Shown: in pieces, positions 32,268 to 41,056 of the stretch
How the letters are laid out: every line of letters begins with the position of its first letter
Position numbering within the stretch: the first letter of the stretch is position 1
NCBI RefSeq assembly: GCF_032268605.1
Contig: NZ_CP130318.1
Span: forward strand, 2,886,001-2,950,000
Reading direction: 5' to 3'
Length of the DNA stretch: 64,000 nucleotides
Origin: Paenibacillus aurantius
Lineage (GTDB): Bacteria > Bacillota > Bacilli > Paenibacillales > NBRC-103111
Program-made: the position numbers and the translations under genes
Notes under the pieces: model-generated
What the model saw: only the letters and a program-made list of their open reading frames with translations
Told to the model about the DNA's origin: nothing
Databases searched by the model: none

Positions 32268-33185
32268 ATGGCGGTTCCCGATTCATTATTTGTCCCCATG
32301 CCCAAGCAGGAAGGGACCGGAGAAGCCATTGTGCGTCCCCGTCTTTCACTGTGGCAGGAGGCGTGGCTCAGGCTGCGCAAGAACAAGCTGGCCATGCTGG
32401 GGTTGATTATCATCGCCATTCTGGCGATTCTGGCCATTTTCGGCCCCCTCCTGACGGACCAGAGCTATTCGAAGCAGGCGCTCCTCGAAGCGAACCAGAA
32501 GCCGTCCGCCGCTCATTGGTTCGGCACGGATGACCTGGGCCGCGATGTGTACGCCCGGATACTCTATGGGGCGCGCATCTCGCTTTTCATCGGCTTGATG
32601 GCCGCGCTCATCGACTTCCTGATCGGCATCGTTTACGGCGGGATTGCCGGCTATGTAGGCGGCCGGGTCGATAACATCATGATGCGGTTCGTCGACCTGC
32701 TGTACGGCATCCCGTATCTGCTCATCGTCATCCTCCTCATGGTCGTCATGGGACCGGGCTTGAAGACCATCATCATCGCCTTGAGCGCGACCGGTTGGAT
32801 CGGCATGGCCCGGATCGTGCGCGGCCAGGTGTTAAGCCTGAAGTCGGCGGAGTACGTCCAGGCGGCAAAGACTCTCGGGGGAAGCGGGGGCTACATCATC
32901 TTCAAGCACCTGCTGCCGAACGCCCTCGGGGTGATTATCGTGCAGGTGACATTCTCCGTCCCGTCCGCTATCTTCGGGGAAGCCTTCCTGAGCTTCCTCG
33001 GACTCGGCATTCAGCCGCCGCTCGCCAGCTGGGGAGTCATGGCGAACGACGCCCTGACCACCCTGATCTCGGGCCAATGGTGGAGACTGTTCTTTCCGGC
33101 GTTCTTCATTTCCATGACCATGCTTGCCTTTAACCTGGTGGGCGACGGGCTTCAAGACGCCTTCAATCCGAAGCAAAGGAGATAA
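32268..33185 (+). CDS. dppC: Peptide ABC transporter permease DppC
   Basis: 305 residues with about six helices. The N-terminus has the DppC/OppC pattern LRKNKLAMLGLIIIAILA, then HWFGTDDLGRDVYARILYGAR before the second helix. The coupling loop is AAKTLGGSGGYIIFKHLLPN. It pairs with DppB. The start lies 3 bp after the dppB stop, with AAAGGAGGG inside the end of dppB. The ATPase gene follows 5 bp later. Confidence 0.92.
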   Translation: MAVPDSLFVPMPKQEGTGEAIVRPRLSLWQEAWLRLRKNKLAMLGLIIIAILAILAIFGPLLTDQSYSKQALLEANQKPSAAHWFGTDDLGRDVYARILYGARISLFIGLMAALIDFLIGIVYGGIAGYVGGRVDNIMMRFVDLLYGIPYLLIVILLMVVMGPGLKTIIIALSATGWIGMARIVRGQVLSLKSAEYVQAAKTLGGSGGYIIFKHLLPNALGVIIVQVTFSVPSAIFGEAFLSFLGLGIQPPLASWGVMANDALTTLISGQWWRLFFPAFFISMTMLAFNLVGDGLQDAFNPKQRR

Positions 33186-33190
33186 TTCCC

Positions 33191-34234
33191 ATGACCAATG
33201 CCAATCCGAACCCTTTGCTTGAAGTGGACAACCTGCATGTCACCTTCACCACGCACGGCGGCACCGTCCAAGCGGTCCGCGGCGTCAGCTTATCCCTTAA
33301 GCCGGGCGAGACGCTGGCGATCGTCGGGGAATCGGGCTGCGGCAAAAGCGTAACCGCCCGAAGCCTGATGCGTCTGCTCCCGGAGCACAGCTCCCGGATC
33401 ACCGGGGGGAGCATCCGTTTTAAGGGGCGGGAGCTCACCGCTTTAAATGAGAGGCAGATGAGAGAGCTACGCGGCTCGGAGATCTCTATGATTTTCCAGG
33501 ATGCGATGACGGCCTTGAATCCGACCATCTCCATCGGCGAGCAGATCATGGAAGGGATCGTCCGGCACCGGAAGGTTTCCCGCTCGGAAGCCCGAAAGCA
33601 AGCGATCGAGATTCTCAAGCTGGTAGGCATCCCCAATCCCGAGGCAAGGTTGAAGCAGTACCTTCATGAATTCAGCGGCGGGATGCGGCAGCGGATCATG
33701 ATCGCCATTGCGGTCGTCTGCGAACCTTCGGTGCTCATTGCGGACGAGCCAACCACGGCACTGGATGTCACGATTCAGGCCCAGATCATCGAGCTGTTCA
33801 AGAAGCTGCAGGAACGGACGGGCGTTTCGATCATCATCATTACTCACGATCTAGGGGTAGTCGCCAAGATCGCCGACCGCGTGAACGTCATGTATGCGGG
33901 CCAGGTTGTCGAGAGCGGCACGGTAGATGAGTTGTTTCAGCATCCCCAGCATCCTTATACGCAAGGCCTGCTTGGGTCCATGCCGCGGCTGGATATGGAA
34001 AAGGATGTTCCGCTAACGCCCATTCCGGGGACGCCGCCGGACTTGTTCGCTCCTCCCAAAGGGTGTGCCTTTGCCGCCCGATGTCCTTACGCTATGAAGG
34101 TGTGCGGGGCTTATCCGCCGGAGCCCGTCTCGGTATCCGCCAGCCACACAGCCGCCTGCTGGCTTCAGGACGAAAGAGCTCAAAACGTGTTCCAGCCGCC
34201 GATCAAGATTAACATCAAGTCGGCTCTAGGATAA
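33191..34234 (+). CDS. dppD: Peptide ABC transporter ATPase DppD
   Basis: 347 residues. Walker A is GESGCGKS, the Q-loop IFQDAMTALNP, the signature FSGGMRQR (F replacing the usual L), Walker B VLIADEPT, and the switch His lies in ITHDLG. The C-terminal oligopeptide-transporter extension has CAFAARCPYAMKVCG, a cysteine cluster found in this subfamily that can hold an Fe-S cluster. In B. subtilis this system has a second ATPase (YkfD). No second ATPase gene is found here, so this one may act as a homodimer or borrow a partner. Confidence 0.92.
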   Translation: MTNANPNPLLEVDNLHVTFTTHGGTVQAVRGVSLSLKPGETLAIVGESGCGKSVTARSLMRLLPEHSSRITGGSIRFKGRELTALNERQMRELRGSEISMIFQDAMTALNPTISIGEQIMEGIVRHRKVSRSEARKQAIEILKLVGIPNPEARLKQYLHEFSGGMRQRIMIAIAVVCEPSVLIADEPTTALDVTIQAQIIELFKKLQERTGVSIIIITHDLGVVAKIADRVNVMYAGQVVESGTVDELFQHPQHPYTQGLLGSMPRLDMEKDVPLTPIPGTPPDLFAPPKGCAFAARCPYAMKVCGAYPPEPVSVSASHTAACWLQDERAQNVFQPPIKINIKSALG

Positions 34235-34262
34235 ATACTATAAGGATTAAGGGGAGAATGCG

Positions 34263-35888
34263 ATGAAGAAAGTTTCCACACTGTTGATCAGCTGCACTCT
34301 GATCATGGGTACGGCGCTCGCCGGCTGCAGCAAAGACAACGCGTCCGGACCGTCAACGGATTCCGGCAAGAGCACGGCATCGAAAATTTTGCTTTTCAAC
34401 AACAGCAAAGAACCGACGTCCATGGATCCTCCTATCGGGTTTGACCAAATTTCGTATGATGTCGTCAACAATGTGTTTGAAGGGCTGACCCGCCTCGGCA
34501 AGGACCAGCAGCCGCAGCCCGCCATGGCCAAGGAATGGAAGGTAAGCGCCGACGGCAAGCAGGTTACATTCACGCTCCGGGACGGCATCAAATGGTCGAA
34601 CGGTGATCCGGTAAAAGCCTCGGATTTCGAGTATGCGTGGAAGCGCCTCTTGAATCCGAAAACGGCCTCCGATGCGGCTTTCCTTGCTTATCCGATTGAA
34701 GGAGCCGAGGCCTACAACTCCGGGAAAGGCTCCGCCGACGACGTGAAGATTAAGGCGGTCGACGATAAGACGCTGGAGGTCAAGCTGGCCCAGCCAGCCT
34801 CGTGGCTCATCGGAATGGTATCCAGTCCCGCATTCTTCCCCGTACATAAGGCAACGGTGGAAGGCAATGCCAAATGGGCAGGGGAAGCGGCCACCATCGT
34901 CAGCAACGGACCCTTCAAAATTTCCGAATGGAAGCACGACAGCGAGCTGAAGGTGGTTAAGAATGACTCCTACTGGGATGCGGCGAACGTTAAGCTCGAC
35001 GGCGTAACCTACAAAATGGTCAACGACACCAACACGGCTTACCAGCTGTTCTCCACAGGTGAGCTCCACTATACGGAATCCATCCCGGCGGACATGAGCG
35101 AGAAGCTGTTCGCCGAGAACAAGGTAACGATAGAGGATGCCGCCGGAACCGCCTTTTACCGCTTTAACACGAAGATGGCGCCGTTCACGAACGCCAATAT
35201 CCGCAAAGCCTTCGTGGCCGCGGTAGACCGCCAGAAACTCGTGGATCTCGTGCTTAAGCAGAAGCACAAGCCGGCGGACGGTTATGTCTCCCCAGGCCTT
35301 AAGGATCCGGCCGGCGGTGACTTCCGCAAAGTCGGCGGCAGTCTGATCAAGTTCGACGCGGCCGAAGCCAAAAGCCTGTTAGCCAAAGGGATGCAGGAGG
35401 CCGGCTATACCACGCTGCCTGAAGTGACCCTGACCTACAACACGAACGATACGAGCCAGCGCATTGCCCAAGCTCTGCAGGCCATGTTCAAGGACAACCT
35501 GGGGATTGACATCAAGCTCGCGAACAAAGAAGGCAAGGTGCTGACCGACGAGCAGAAGAAGCTTCAGCTTCAGCTTTCCCGTTCGTCGTTCCTCCCGGAT
35601 TTTGCCGATCCGATCAACTTCCTGGATGGCTTCCAGTCGACGAACCCGTTCAGCCGGACCGGCTGGGCCAATGCGCAATATGATAAATTGATCAAAGACG
35701 CATATAATGAACCGAATGAAGCGAACCGCTTCAAGATGATGCATGAGGCGGAGAAAATCCTGATGGACGAAGCGCCGATCCTGCCGCTTTACTTCTACAA
35801 CACCGCCTATCTGAAAAGCGACAAAGTAGACGGGATCGTGAAGCATCCGTTTGGTTTCGTTGATTTCAAGTGGGCTTCCTTTAAATAA
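34263..35888 (+). CDS. dppE: Peptide-binding lipoprotein DppE
   Basis: 541 residues, SBP family 5. The lipoprotein signal is MKKVSTLLISCTLIMGTALAGC, with lipobox LAGC and Cys22 as the lipidated residue. Typical features include SMDPPIGFDQISYDVVNNVFEGL near the N-terminus and NDSYWDAANVKLDG in the middle. It captures extracellular peptides and delivers them to DppBC. It lies 28 bp after dppD with AAGGGGAG before ATG 34263. A hairpin after the stop may reduce read-through into the ykf genes, so the binding protein could be made in excess. Confidence 0.93.
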   Translation: MKKVSTLLISCTLIMGTALAGCSKDNASGPSTDSGKSTASKILLFNNSKEPTSMDPPIGFDQISYDVVNNVFEGLTRLGKDQQPQPAMAKEWKVSADGKQVTFTLRDGIKWSNGDPVKASDFEYAWKRLLNPKTASDAAFLAYPIEGAEAYNSGKGSADDVKIKAVDDKTLEVKLAQPASWLIGMVSSPAFFPVHKATVEGNAKWAGEAATIVSNGPFKISEWKHDSELKVVKNDSYWDAANVKLDGVTYKMVNDTNTAYQLFSTGELHYTESIPADMSEKLFAENKVTIEDAAGTAFYRFNTKMAPFTNANIRKAFVAAVDRQKLVDLVLKQKHKPADGYVSPGLKDPAGGDFRKVGGSLIKFDAAEAKSLLAKGMQEAGYTTLPEVTLTYNTNDTSQRIAQALQAMFKDNLGIDIKLANKEGKVLTDEQKKLQLQLSRSSFLPDFADPINFLDGFQSTNPFSRTGWANAQYDKLIKDAYNEPNEANRFKMMHEAEKILMDEAPILPLYFYNTAYLKSDKVDGIVKHPFGFVDFKWASFK

Positions 35889-35963
35889 GGGGCTGCTCTT
35901 GGACGGCTTATGCCGTTCGGATGCTCAAAAATCACACAGATGCAAGGTTCCCTTGTCTTAAGC

Positions 35964-36003
35964 GGAGAGTGCGCCGGATCCCGGCGCTCCTCCCCTTTTT
36001 TTG
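35964..36003 (+). terminator. Terminator/attenuator between dppE and ykfA
   Basis: GCGCCGG-ATC-CCGGCGC forms a solid 7-bp stem with partial extension, followed by CCCC and seven Ts. The following genes belong to the same known operon, so partial termination is likely. Confidence 0.65.
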
Positions 36004-36030
36004 TAAGGATGGAAGAGGAGCGGATGACCG

Positions 36031-36960
36031 ATGGAACGAATCAAACCGAAACGGCTGCTCCCCGGAGATACGGTGGCGGTTACCGCCCCGGCCAGCTGGG
36101 GAGACCGGGACAAGACGGAGGCGGCAGCCGGCTATTTGGAACGTTTGGGGTTGAACGTCATACTTGGGGAAACGACCCGCAAGAAACACGGCTATTTGGC
36201 GGGTACGGATGCGGAACGCGCAGACGAGCTTAACCGGTTGTTCGCAGACGAATCCGTAAAGGCTATCGTCTGTGCACGCGGAGGCTACGGAACCGGCCGC
36301 ATCGCTCCCATGCTCGATTACGCCGCCATCCGGGCGAATCCGAAAATTTTCTGGGGCTACAGCGATATTACATTCCTTCATTCGGCCATCGGCCGTTATG
36401 CGGGTCTGGTAACCTTTCATGGACCTATGCTTATCGACCTCGGCCGGGAGGATCTTCACCCCGCCACCTTGGAAGGCTTCCGGATGATGCTCGAGCCTGT
36501 GGTTCCTGCCTACGGAGAAGAGCTGTCTCCGCTCCAGGTGCTGGTTGAAGGAGAGGCGGAAGGGGAGCTTACGGGAGGCAATGTTTCGCTCCTGACAAGT
36601 ACCCTTGGAACGCCCTATGAAATCGACACGAGGGGCAAAATTCTGTTTCTGGAGGACATCGACGAAGAGCCGTACCGGCTTGACCGGATGTTCAACCAGC
36701 TGAAGCAGGCAGGCAAGTTTGACGATGCGGCCGGCATCGCCATCTGTGATTTTCATAATTGCGAACCGAACAAACGCAAGGAATCGCTAACGCTGGAACA
36801 GGTCATCGGGGATCACATTCTTACGTCCGGAAAGCCGACCCTGGCCGGGTTCCGGATCGGACATTGTTCTCCGAATGCGGCTGTTCCGGTAGGCATCCGG
36901 GCCCGGCTCAGCACGAGGAAGAAGCTGCTGGAAGGCTTGGAACCGGGGGTACAGGCATAA
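36031..36960 (+). CDS. ykfA: LD-carboxypeptidase YkfA (peptidase S66)
   Basis: 309 residues, the S66 family. ICARGGYGTGRI and the nucleophile Ser in WGYSDITFLHSAI (near residue 114) are present, with the catalytic Glu region VEGEAEGELTGGN and the His in RIGHCSPNAAVPVG. It removes the terminal D-Ala from murein tetrapeptides in the cytosol, before L-Ala-D-Glu recycling. It comes right after the post-dppE hairpin with GGAAGAGGAGCGG upstream, and the epimerase gene follows 13 bp later. Gene order matches B. subtilis dpp-ykf. Confidence 0.9.
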   Translation: MERIKPKRLLPGDTVAVTAPASWGDRDKTEAAAGYLERLGLNVILGETTRKKHGYLAGTDAERADELNRLFADESVKAIVCARGGYGTGRIAPMLDYAAIRANPKIFWGYSDITFLHSAIGRYAGLVTFHGPMLIDLGREDLHPATLEGFRMMLEPVVPAYGEELSPLQVLVEGEAEGELTGGNVSLLTSTLGTPYEIDTRGKILFLEDIDEEPYRLDRMFNQLKQAGKFDDAAGIAICDFHNCEPNKRKESLTLEQVIGDHILTSGKPTLAGFRIGHCSPNAAVPVGIRARLSTRKKLLEGLEPGVQA

Positions 36961-36973
36961 GGAGGCCGCAGCC

Positions 36974-38077
36974 ATGATTATTCAAAGCATAGAAGTCATG
37001 AGACAATCCACACCGCTCATCAAGCCGTTCAAAACGGCCCTGCGGACCGTGCACCACGCGGAATCCGTTCTCGTCCGTATCCGGACGAACGACGGGCGGG
37101 TCGGCTGGGGCGAAGCGCCGGCCACCGTGGTCATCACAGGCGACAGCCTGGACAGCATTCATTCCGCCATCGTCCATACCTTTAAGCCGCAGCTCCTTGG
37201 CAAAAATCTGCTTGCCTATGAACAGGTGCTGCAGACGCTTCACGCTTCCATGATAGGCAGCAGCAGCGCCAAGGCGGCGGTCGATATGGCCGTTTATGAT
37301 CTCGTCGCCCAGTACTGCGGGCTGCCCCTGTATCAGTTCCTGGGCGGCTACAAGGACGAAATCGAGACGGATTACACCGTCAGCGTCAATTCCCCGAAGG
37401 AGATGGGGGAGGATGCGCTTCGTTATGTGAAGGACGGCTTCAATGTCCTGAAGATCAAGGTGGGCAAGGATGACATTCAGGAAGACATTGAACGGATTAA
37501 GGAAATCCGCAGCTGCGTCGGGCAGGCGGTCAAGATCCGCATCGATGCAAACCAGGGCTGGCAGGTCAAGGACGCCGTCCGCTCCATCCGCCGCATGGAG
37601 GATCTGGGCCTGAATATCGAGCTTGTCGAGCAGCCGGTCAAGGCTCTGGACATCGAAGGGCTGAAGGCGGTGACCGATGCCGTCGAGACCCCTGTCATGG
37701 CCGATGAGAGCGTCTTTACGCCGGCTCAAGCGTTCGAGGTGCTGAAGCGCCGCGCGGCCGACATGATCAACATCAAGCTCATGAAATCCGGTGGAATCTA
37801 CAAAGCCCAAATCATCAACCACATCGCCGAGGAGTTCGGTGTGGAATGCATGGTCGGCAGCATGATCGAATCCCGCCTGGCGGTAACGGCCGCGGCCCAT
37901 CTCGCGGCAAGCAAGAAGAACATTACCCGGTTTGATTTTGACGCGCCCCTCATGATGAGCAGCGATATCGTGACGGGAGGGGTCCAGTACGAAGGCCGGA
38001 AGATGACCTTCCCGGCCGGAGCCGGTTTGGGGATCACCGACGTCGCGTATACGACGAACGTAGGGGTGGCGACATGA
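36974..38077 (+). CDS. ykfB: L-Ala-D/L-Glu epimerase YkfB
   Basis: 367 residues, enolase superfamily (muconate-lactonizing group). The capping domain is N-terminal. The barrel shows KIKVGKDD (acid/base Lys), DANQGW, VEQPV and DES for Mg2+ ligands, and NIKLMKSGG (second Lys). It converts L-Ala-D-Glu from peptidoglycan to L-Ala-L-Glu, which common dipeptidases can cleave. It is placed between ykfA and the NlpC/P60 gene, overlapping the latter as ATGA. Function is well supported by both motifs and context. Confidence 0.92.
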   Translation: MIIQSIEVMRQSTPLIKPFKTALRTVHHAESVLVRIRTNDGRVGWGEAPATVVITGDSLDSIHSAIVHTFKPQLLGKNLLAYEQVLQTLHASMIGSSSAKAAVDMAVYDLVAQYCGLPLYQFLGGYKDEIETDYTVSVNSPKEMGEDALRYVKDGFNVLKIKVGKDDIQEDIERIKEIRSCVGQAVKIRIDANQGWQVKDAVRSIRRMEDLGLNIELVEQPVKALDIEGLKAVTDAVETPVMADESVFTPAQAFEVLKRRAADMINIKLMKSGGIYKAQIINHIAEEFGVECMVGSMIESRLAVTAAAHLAASKKNITRFDFDAPLMMSSDIVTGGVQYEGRKMTFPAGAGLGITDVAYTTNVGVAT

Positions 38078-39024
38078 CAGCGCCCAAGCGATTGATATGC
38101 GGGGTTTCCGTAGCCACCGTCTGGACGAGTCCAGAGTCGGTCCGCCCGATTGACGCTCCGGCGGTTGCCCGGCCGGCCGATCCCAAGGAATGGATTGACC
38201 GCATGGGAATAGAAGGTAAGCTGGATCTCTGCAACGGCAACCGGGTGCAAACCCAGATGCTGTACGGCACGCCGGTCCTTGTTACCGAGGAGCAGGAGGA
38301 CTGGGTGCAGGTGCTCATTCCGGATCAACCCACCCGCAAAAATCCGCTGGGCTACCCCGGCTGGGTGCCGCGGGATCAGTTGATCGATGACCCTGCCGCT
38401 TCCTCAGAATCCGGCGACTCAGCCGTTGAAGCCGGTGGGCCGCAGGCTGTCGTGATGGCCGACAAGGCATGGCTAAGGGACGGGAGCTCCGCGCCGCTGA
38501 TCGAGCTCAGCTTCTTAACCACCTTGCCGCTCGTTGCCCAAGAAGGGGAGCGGGTGGAAGTGTTGACTCCGCACGGCATCGCCTACCTGTCGGCGGAGGA
38601 AGTGCGAGTTACCGACGGGGATTCCTCTTCCCTTGTTCCGGAAGGAAAGAGAGGCCAAGCGATTGTCGAGCAGGGCCTGCGCTTCCTCGATCTTCCGTAC
38701 CTGTGGGGCGGCATGTCCTCTTACGGCTATGACTGCTCGGGCTTTGCCTACAGCATGCACCGGTCGTTCGGCATCCTCGTGCCGCGAGATGCCTCCGATC
38801 AAGCCAAGCACGGCAAGGAAATTGCCCCCGACGACCTGGAGCCGGGTGACTTGATGTTTTTCGCCCATGAGAAGGGGAAGGGGGCGGTGCATCATGTCGG
38901 TATCTATGCGGGGGAAGGCAAGATGCTGCACTCACCCGAGACGATTTTCTCCATTGAGTTGGTGGACTTGGCCACGTATAAGCTGGCGGAGGAGCACTGC
39001 ATCTCCCGTCGTTATTGGGAATAG
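38074..39024 (+). CDS. ykfC: Gamma-D-glutamyl-L-diamino-acid endopeptidase YkfC
   Basis: 316 residues. Two SH3b-like domains (about 55-115 and 130-185) precede an NlpC/P60 domain with nucleophile Cys in YDCSGFAY, His in VHHVGIYAG and a third polar residue at MLHSP. As in Bacillus YkfC there is no signal peptide, so it acts in the cytosol on imported L-Ala-gamma-D-Glu-diamino-acid peptides with a free N-terminal L-Ala. It starts in the ATGA overlap with ykfB. A strong terminator follows, so this is the operon's last gene; ykfD is absent. Confidence 0.9.
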   Translation: MTAPKRLICGVSVATVWTSPESVRPIDAPAVARPADPKEWIDRMGIEGKLDLCNGNRVQTQMLYGTPVLVTEEQEDWVQVLIPDQPTRKNPLGYPGWVPRDQLIDDPAASSESGDSAVEAGGPQAVVMADKAWLRDGSSAPLIELSFLTTLPLVAQEGERVEVLTPHGIAYLSAEEVRVTDGDSSSLVPEGKRGQAIVEQGLRFLDLPYLWGGMSSYGYDCSGFAYSMHRSFGILVPRDASDQAKHGKEIAPDDLEPGDLMFFAHEKGKGAVHHVGIYAGEGKMLHSPETIFSIELVDLATYKLAEEHCISRRYWE

Positions 39025-39031
39025 AACAGAC

Positions 39032-39059
39032 CCTTCCGGGATGCCCGGAAGGTTTTTTT
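39032..39059 (+). terminator. Terminator of the dpp-ykf operon
   Basis: CCTTCCGGG-ATG-CCCGGAAGG is a perfect 9-bp stem followed by seven Ts. Confidence 0.9.
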
Positions 39060-39128
39060 GTTTTATCGGAGAAGGAATACTGACATCAACAGACGACAGG
39101 AAAGGTGACATAATAATAATTATGTAAA

Positions 39129-39153
39129 CAAATCTGGTACCCAAACCTGCCCC
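39129..39153 (+). promoter_or_regulatory. CAAATCTG-type repeats upstream of the first sensor kinase gene
   Basis: CAAATCTGGTAC (39129-39140) and CAAACCTGCCCC (39142-39153) resemble the repeat CAAATCTGTTCC found twice after the response-regulator gene at 42502-42534. They follow a near-palindromic AT stretch (39108-39125). They are candidate binding sites of the adjacent AraC-type regulator. Confidence 0.4.
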
Positions 39154-39280
39154 AAACGATTTCGCCAACCTTACGCTCCAACCAGAGTCCCGTTGTTAGA
39201 CTCCTCAGAGGATGTTAACATCAAGTCAATCGCTTTTCTTACTTTTGATGGCGCTTACACGAAGAAAAGGAGGCATGCCT

Positions 39281-41056
39281 ATGCTCAACAAGCTTTGGTT
39301 AGGAGGATTCTCTTCTTTACGAAACCGGCTGTTCCTCGTTTTTCTGCTTTTTATTCTCATCCCGTATTCCTTGCTCCAGTTTTACAGCGTCAGCCGCATT
39401 CAGCAGTCCTTTGTCGACCAAGTGGTTCACCAGAATACAGAACAGCTTGAGCAGCTCAAGTTCATTTTTGAAGATATGCGCAGCACCGTCTTTCGGATCG
39501 CCGTCCGGCTCGAAAGAGAGCCGGTGGTGCTCGGCCTCCTGAACGACCCTCCGCAAGACGAGGCGGAGACCACGCGCCAAATGGAAGCCTTGTGGACCGA
39601 TATCAAGAGCAAAGCCCTGACTTCCCCCTACATTTACTATTCCCTGTTAACCCGGGATGGCAGGGAGTACCCTTCTTACCGTCCGGGCAAGCCCTCCGAT
39701 CTCACGTGGCTTCCGAATGACAAGCTCCAGGCCATCCGCTCCGGCAAAACGGATTATCTGTGGATTCCCGGGGACGAGCTGATCCAGCTTACCGAAGAAA
39801 GCCGAAGCACTCACTACCTTTCTCTCTATTCCTTGATTCGCGACAACCGGAAAGAGCCGGCCGCTGTGGTGCGCATTTCCATCGATTTTCAGGCCTGGCT
39901 GTCCGCGATGGCCAAGAGCTTCCCTATCACGCAGGATTTCTATCTGCTCAATGAACAAGGCATCGTCATTGGGGGGACGGGCGATTCCTCAGATCCCGCC
40001 CTGGCGGCTTACCGCTACCGGACCCTCGAAACAGAGGGGAATTCCCACCAAATCACGGGCTCCTTTTTGTACAATCGGCTGCCAATTCCTACGATGCAGT
40101 GGACCATGATGAGCCGGTTTCCTCTTCGTCTCTTGTTCGGGGACGTAGAGGCGGTAAAACGCCAGATGATCACGACGGCGCTGCTGTTCACCCTGCTTTT
40201 TGTCATCATAACCTTTCTTCTGCTGTCCACCATTACCCGGCCGCTTGCTCTTCTTCAGAAGAAGATGCAGAACGTGGTCCGCCAGCAGCTCAAAACCCAT
40301 CTGCCTACCGGCTCCTTCCGGGGGGAACTGCTTGCCGTTGCTCAAGCCTTTAACCAAATGGTCAGCGATCTGAGCGGCCTTCTCCAGAAACTTAAGGCGG
40401 AAGAGAGACAGAAAGAGGCGGTCCGGTACCATATGCTGCTTTCCCAGATGAACCCGCACTTTCTGCTCAATACCTTGAACGTGGTGAAATGGAATGCGCT
40501 GAGCAAAGGGGACGAGGACACGGCCGGTATCTGCGTTTCTCTGGGGACTCTGCTGGAGACCAGCTTGAACGAGGAGACTGATCTTATCCACCTGAGGACG
40601 GAGCGGGGGCTGACGGAGGCCTATGTCTCCATTCAAGCCTTCCGTTACGAGCAGGCCTTCGATATCCAGTGGGAGTACGAGAGCCGGCTCGAGTATGCCC
40701 TGGTGCCCAAGCTCAGCCTGCAGCCGCTGGTGGAGAACGCAATCTTTCATGGGCTAGCCCCTAAGGGCGGGGGGAAGATCCGGATCCGGGCCTATGCCGA
40801 GCGGAATCGCTGCTTTCTGGAGGTGGAGGACAACGGAGGATGGAAGGAAGCCTCGTCCGGTACCGCCATACGCAAAAGAAAAGGAATCGGACTGAAAAAC
40901 GTAAAGGAACGGCTGGGGCTGATGTTCAAAGAGGAGGGCACGTTAACCATCGAACCGTCAGCCGATGGAACGAAGGTCATCCTGGGCTTCCCGCTGCTGC
41001 TCTCGACTCCCTATACCGAAGGAGGGGATCCCCATGTGGAACGTTCTGCTCGTTGA
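39281..41056 (+). CDS. YesM-type sensor histidine kinase
   Basis: 591 residues. TM1 lies at about 14-36 (RLFLVFLLFILIPYSLLQF), an extracytoplasmic dCache-like sensing region at ~37-294, TM2 at about 295-317, then HAMP (ITRPLALLQKKMQNVV). The phospho-acceptor His is in SQMNPHFLLNTLN (near 392), and the HATPase part has LVENAIFHGL and GIGLKNVKERL. It should sense an extracellular carbohydrate or its binding protein and phosphorylate the downstream regulator. ATG 39281 is chosen because AAAAGGAGG is 8 bases upstream; an in-frame ATG at 39212 has no such site. It overlaps the regulator gene by 23 bp. Confidence 0.88.
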   Translation: MLNKLWLGGFSSLRNRLFLVFLLFILIPYSLLQFYSVSRIQQSFVDQVVHQNTEQLEQLKFIFEDMRSTVFRIAVRLEREPVVLGLLNDPPQDEAETTRQMEALWTDIKSKALTSPYIYYSLLTRDGREYPSYRPGKPSDLTWLPNDKLQAIRSGKTDYLWIPGDELIQLTEESRSTHYLSLYSLIRDNRKEPAAVVRISIDFQAWLSAMAKSFPITQDFYLLNEQGIVIGGTGDSSDPALAAYRYRTLETEGNSHQITGSFLYNRLPIPTMQWTMMSRFPLRLLFGDVEAVKRQMITTALLFTLLFVIITFLLLSTITRPLALLQKKMQNVVRQQLKTHLPTGSFRGELLAVAQAFNQMVSDLSGLLQKLKAEERQKEAVRYHMLLSQMNPHFLLNTLNVVKWNALSKGDEDTAGICVSLGTLLETSLNEETDLIHLRTERGLTEAYVSIQAFRYEQAFDIQWEYESRLEYALVPKLSLQPLVENAIFHGLAPKGGGKIRIRAYAERNRCFLEVEDNGGWKEASSGTAIRKRKGIGLKNVKERLGLMFKEEGTLTIEPSADGTKVILGFPLLLSTPYTEGGDPHVERSAR

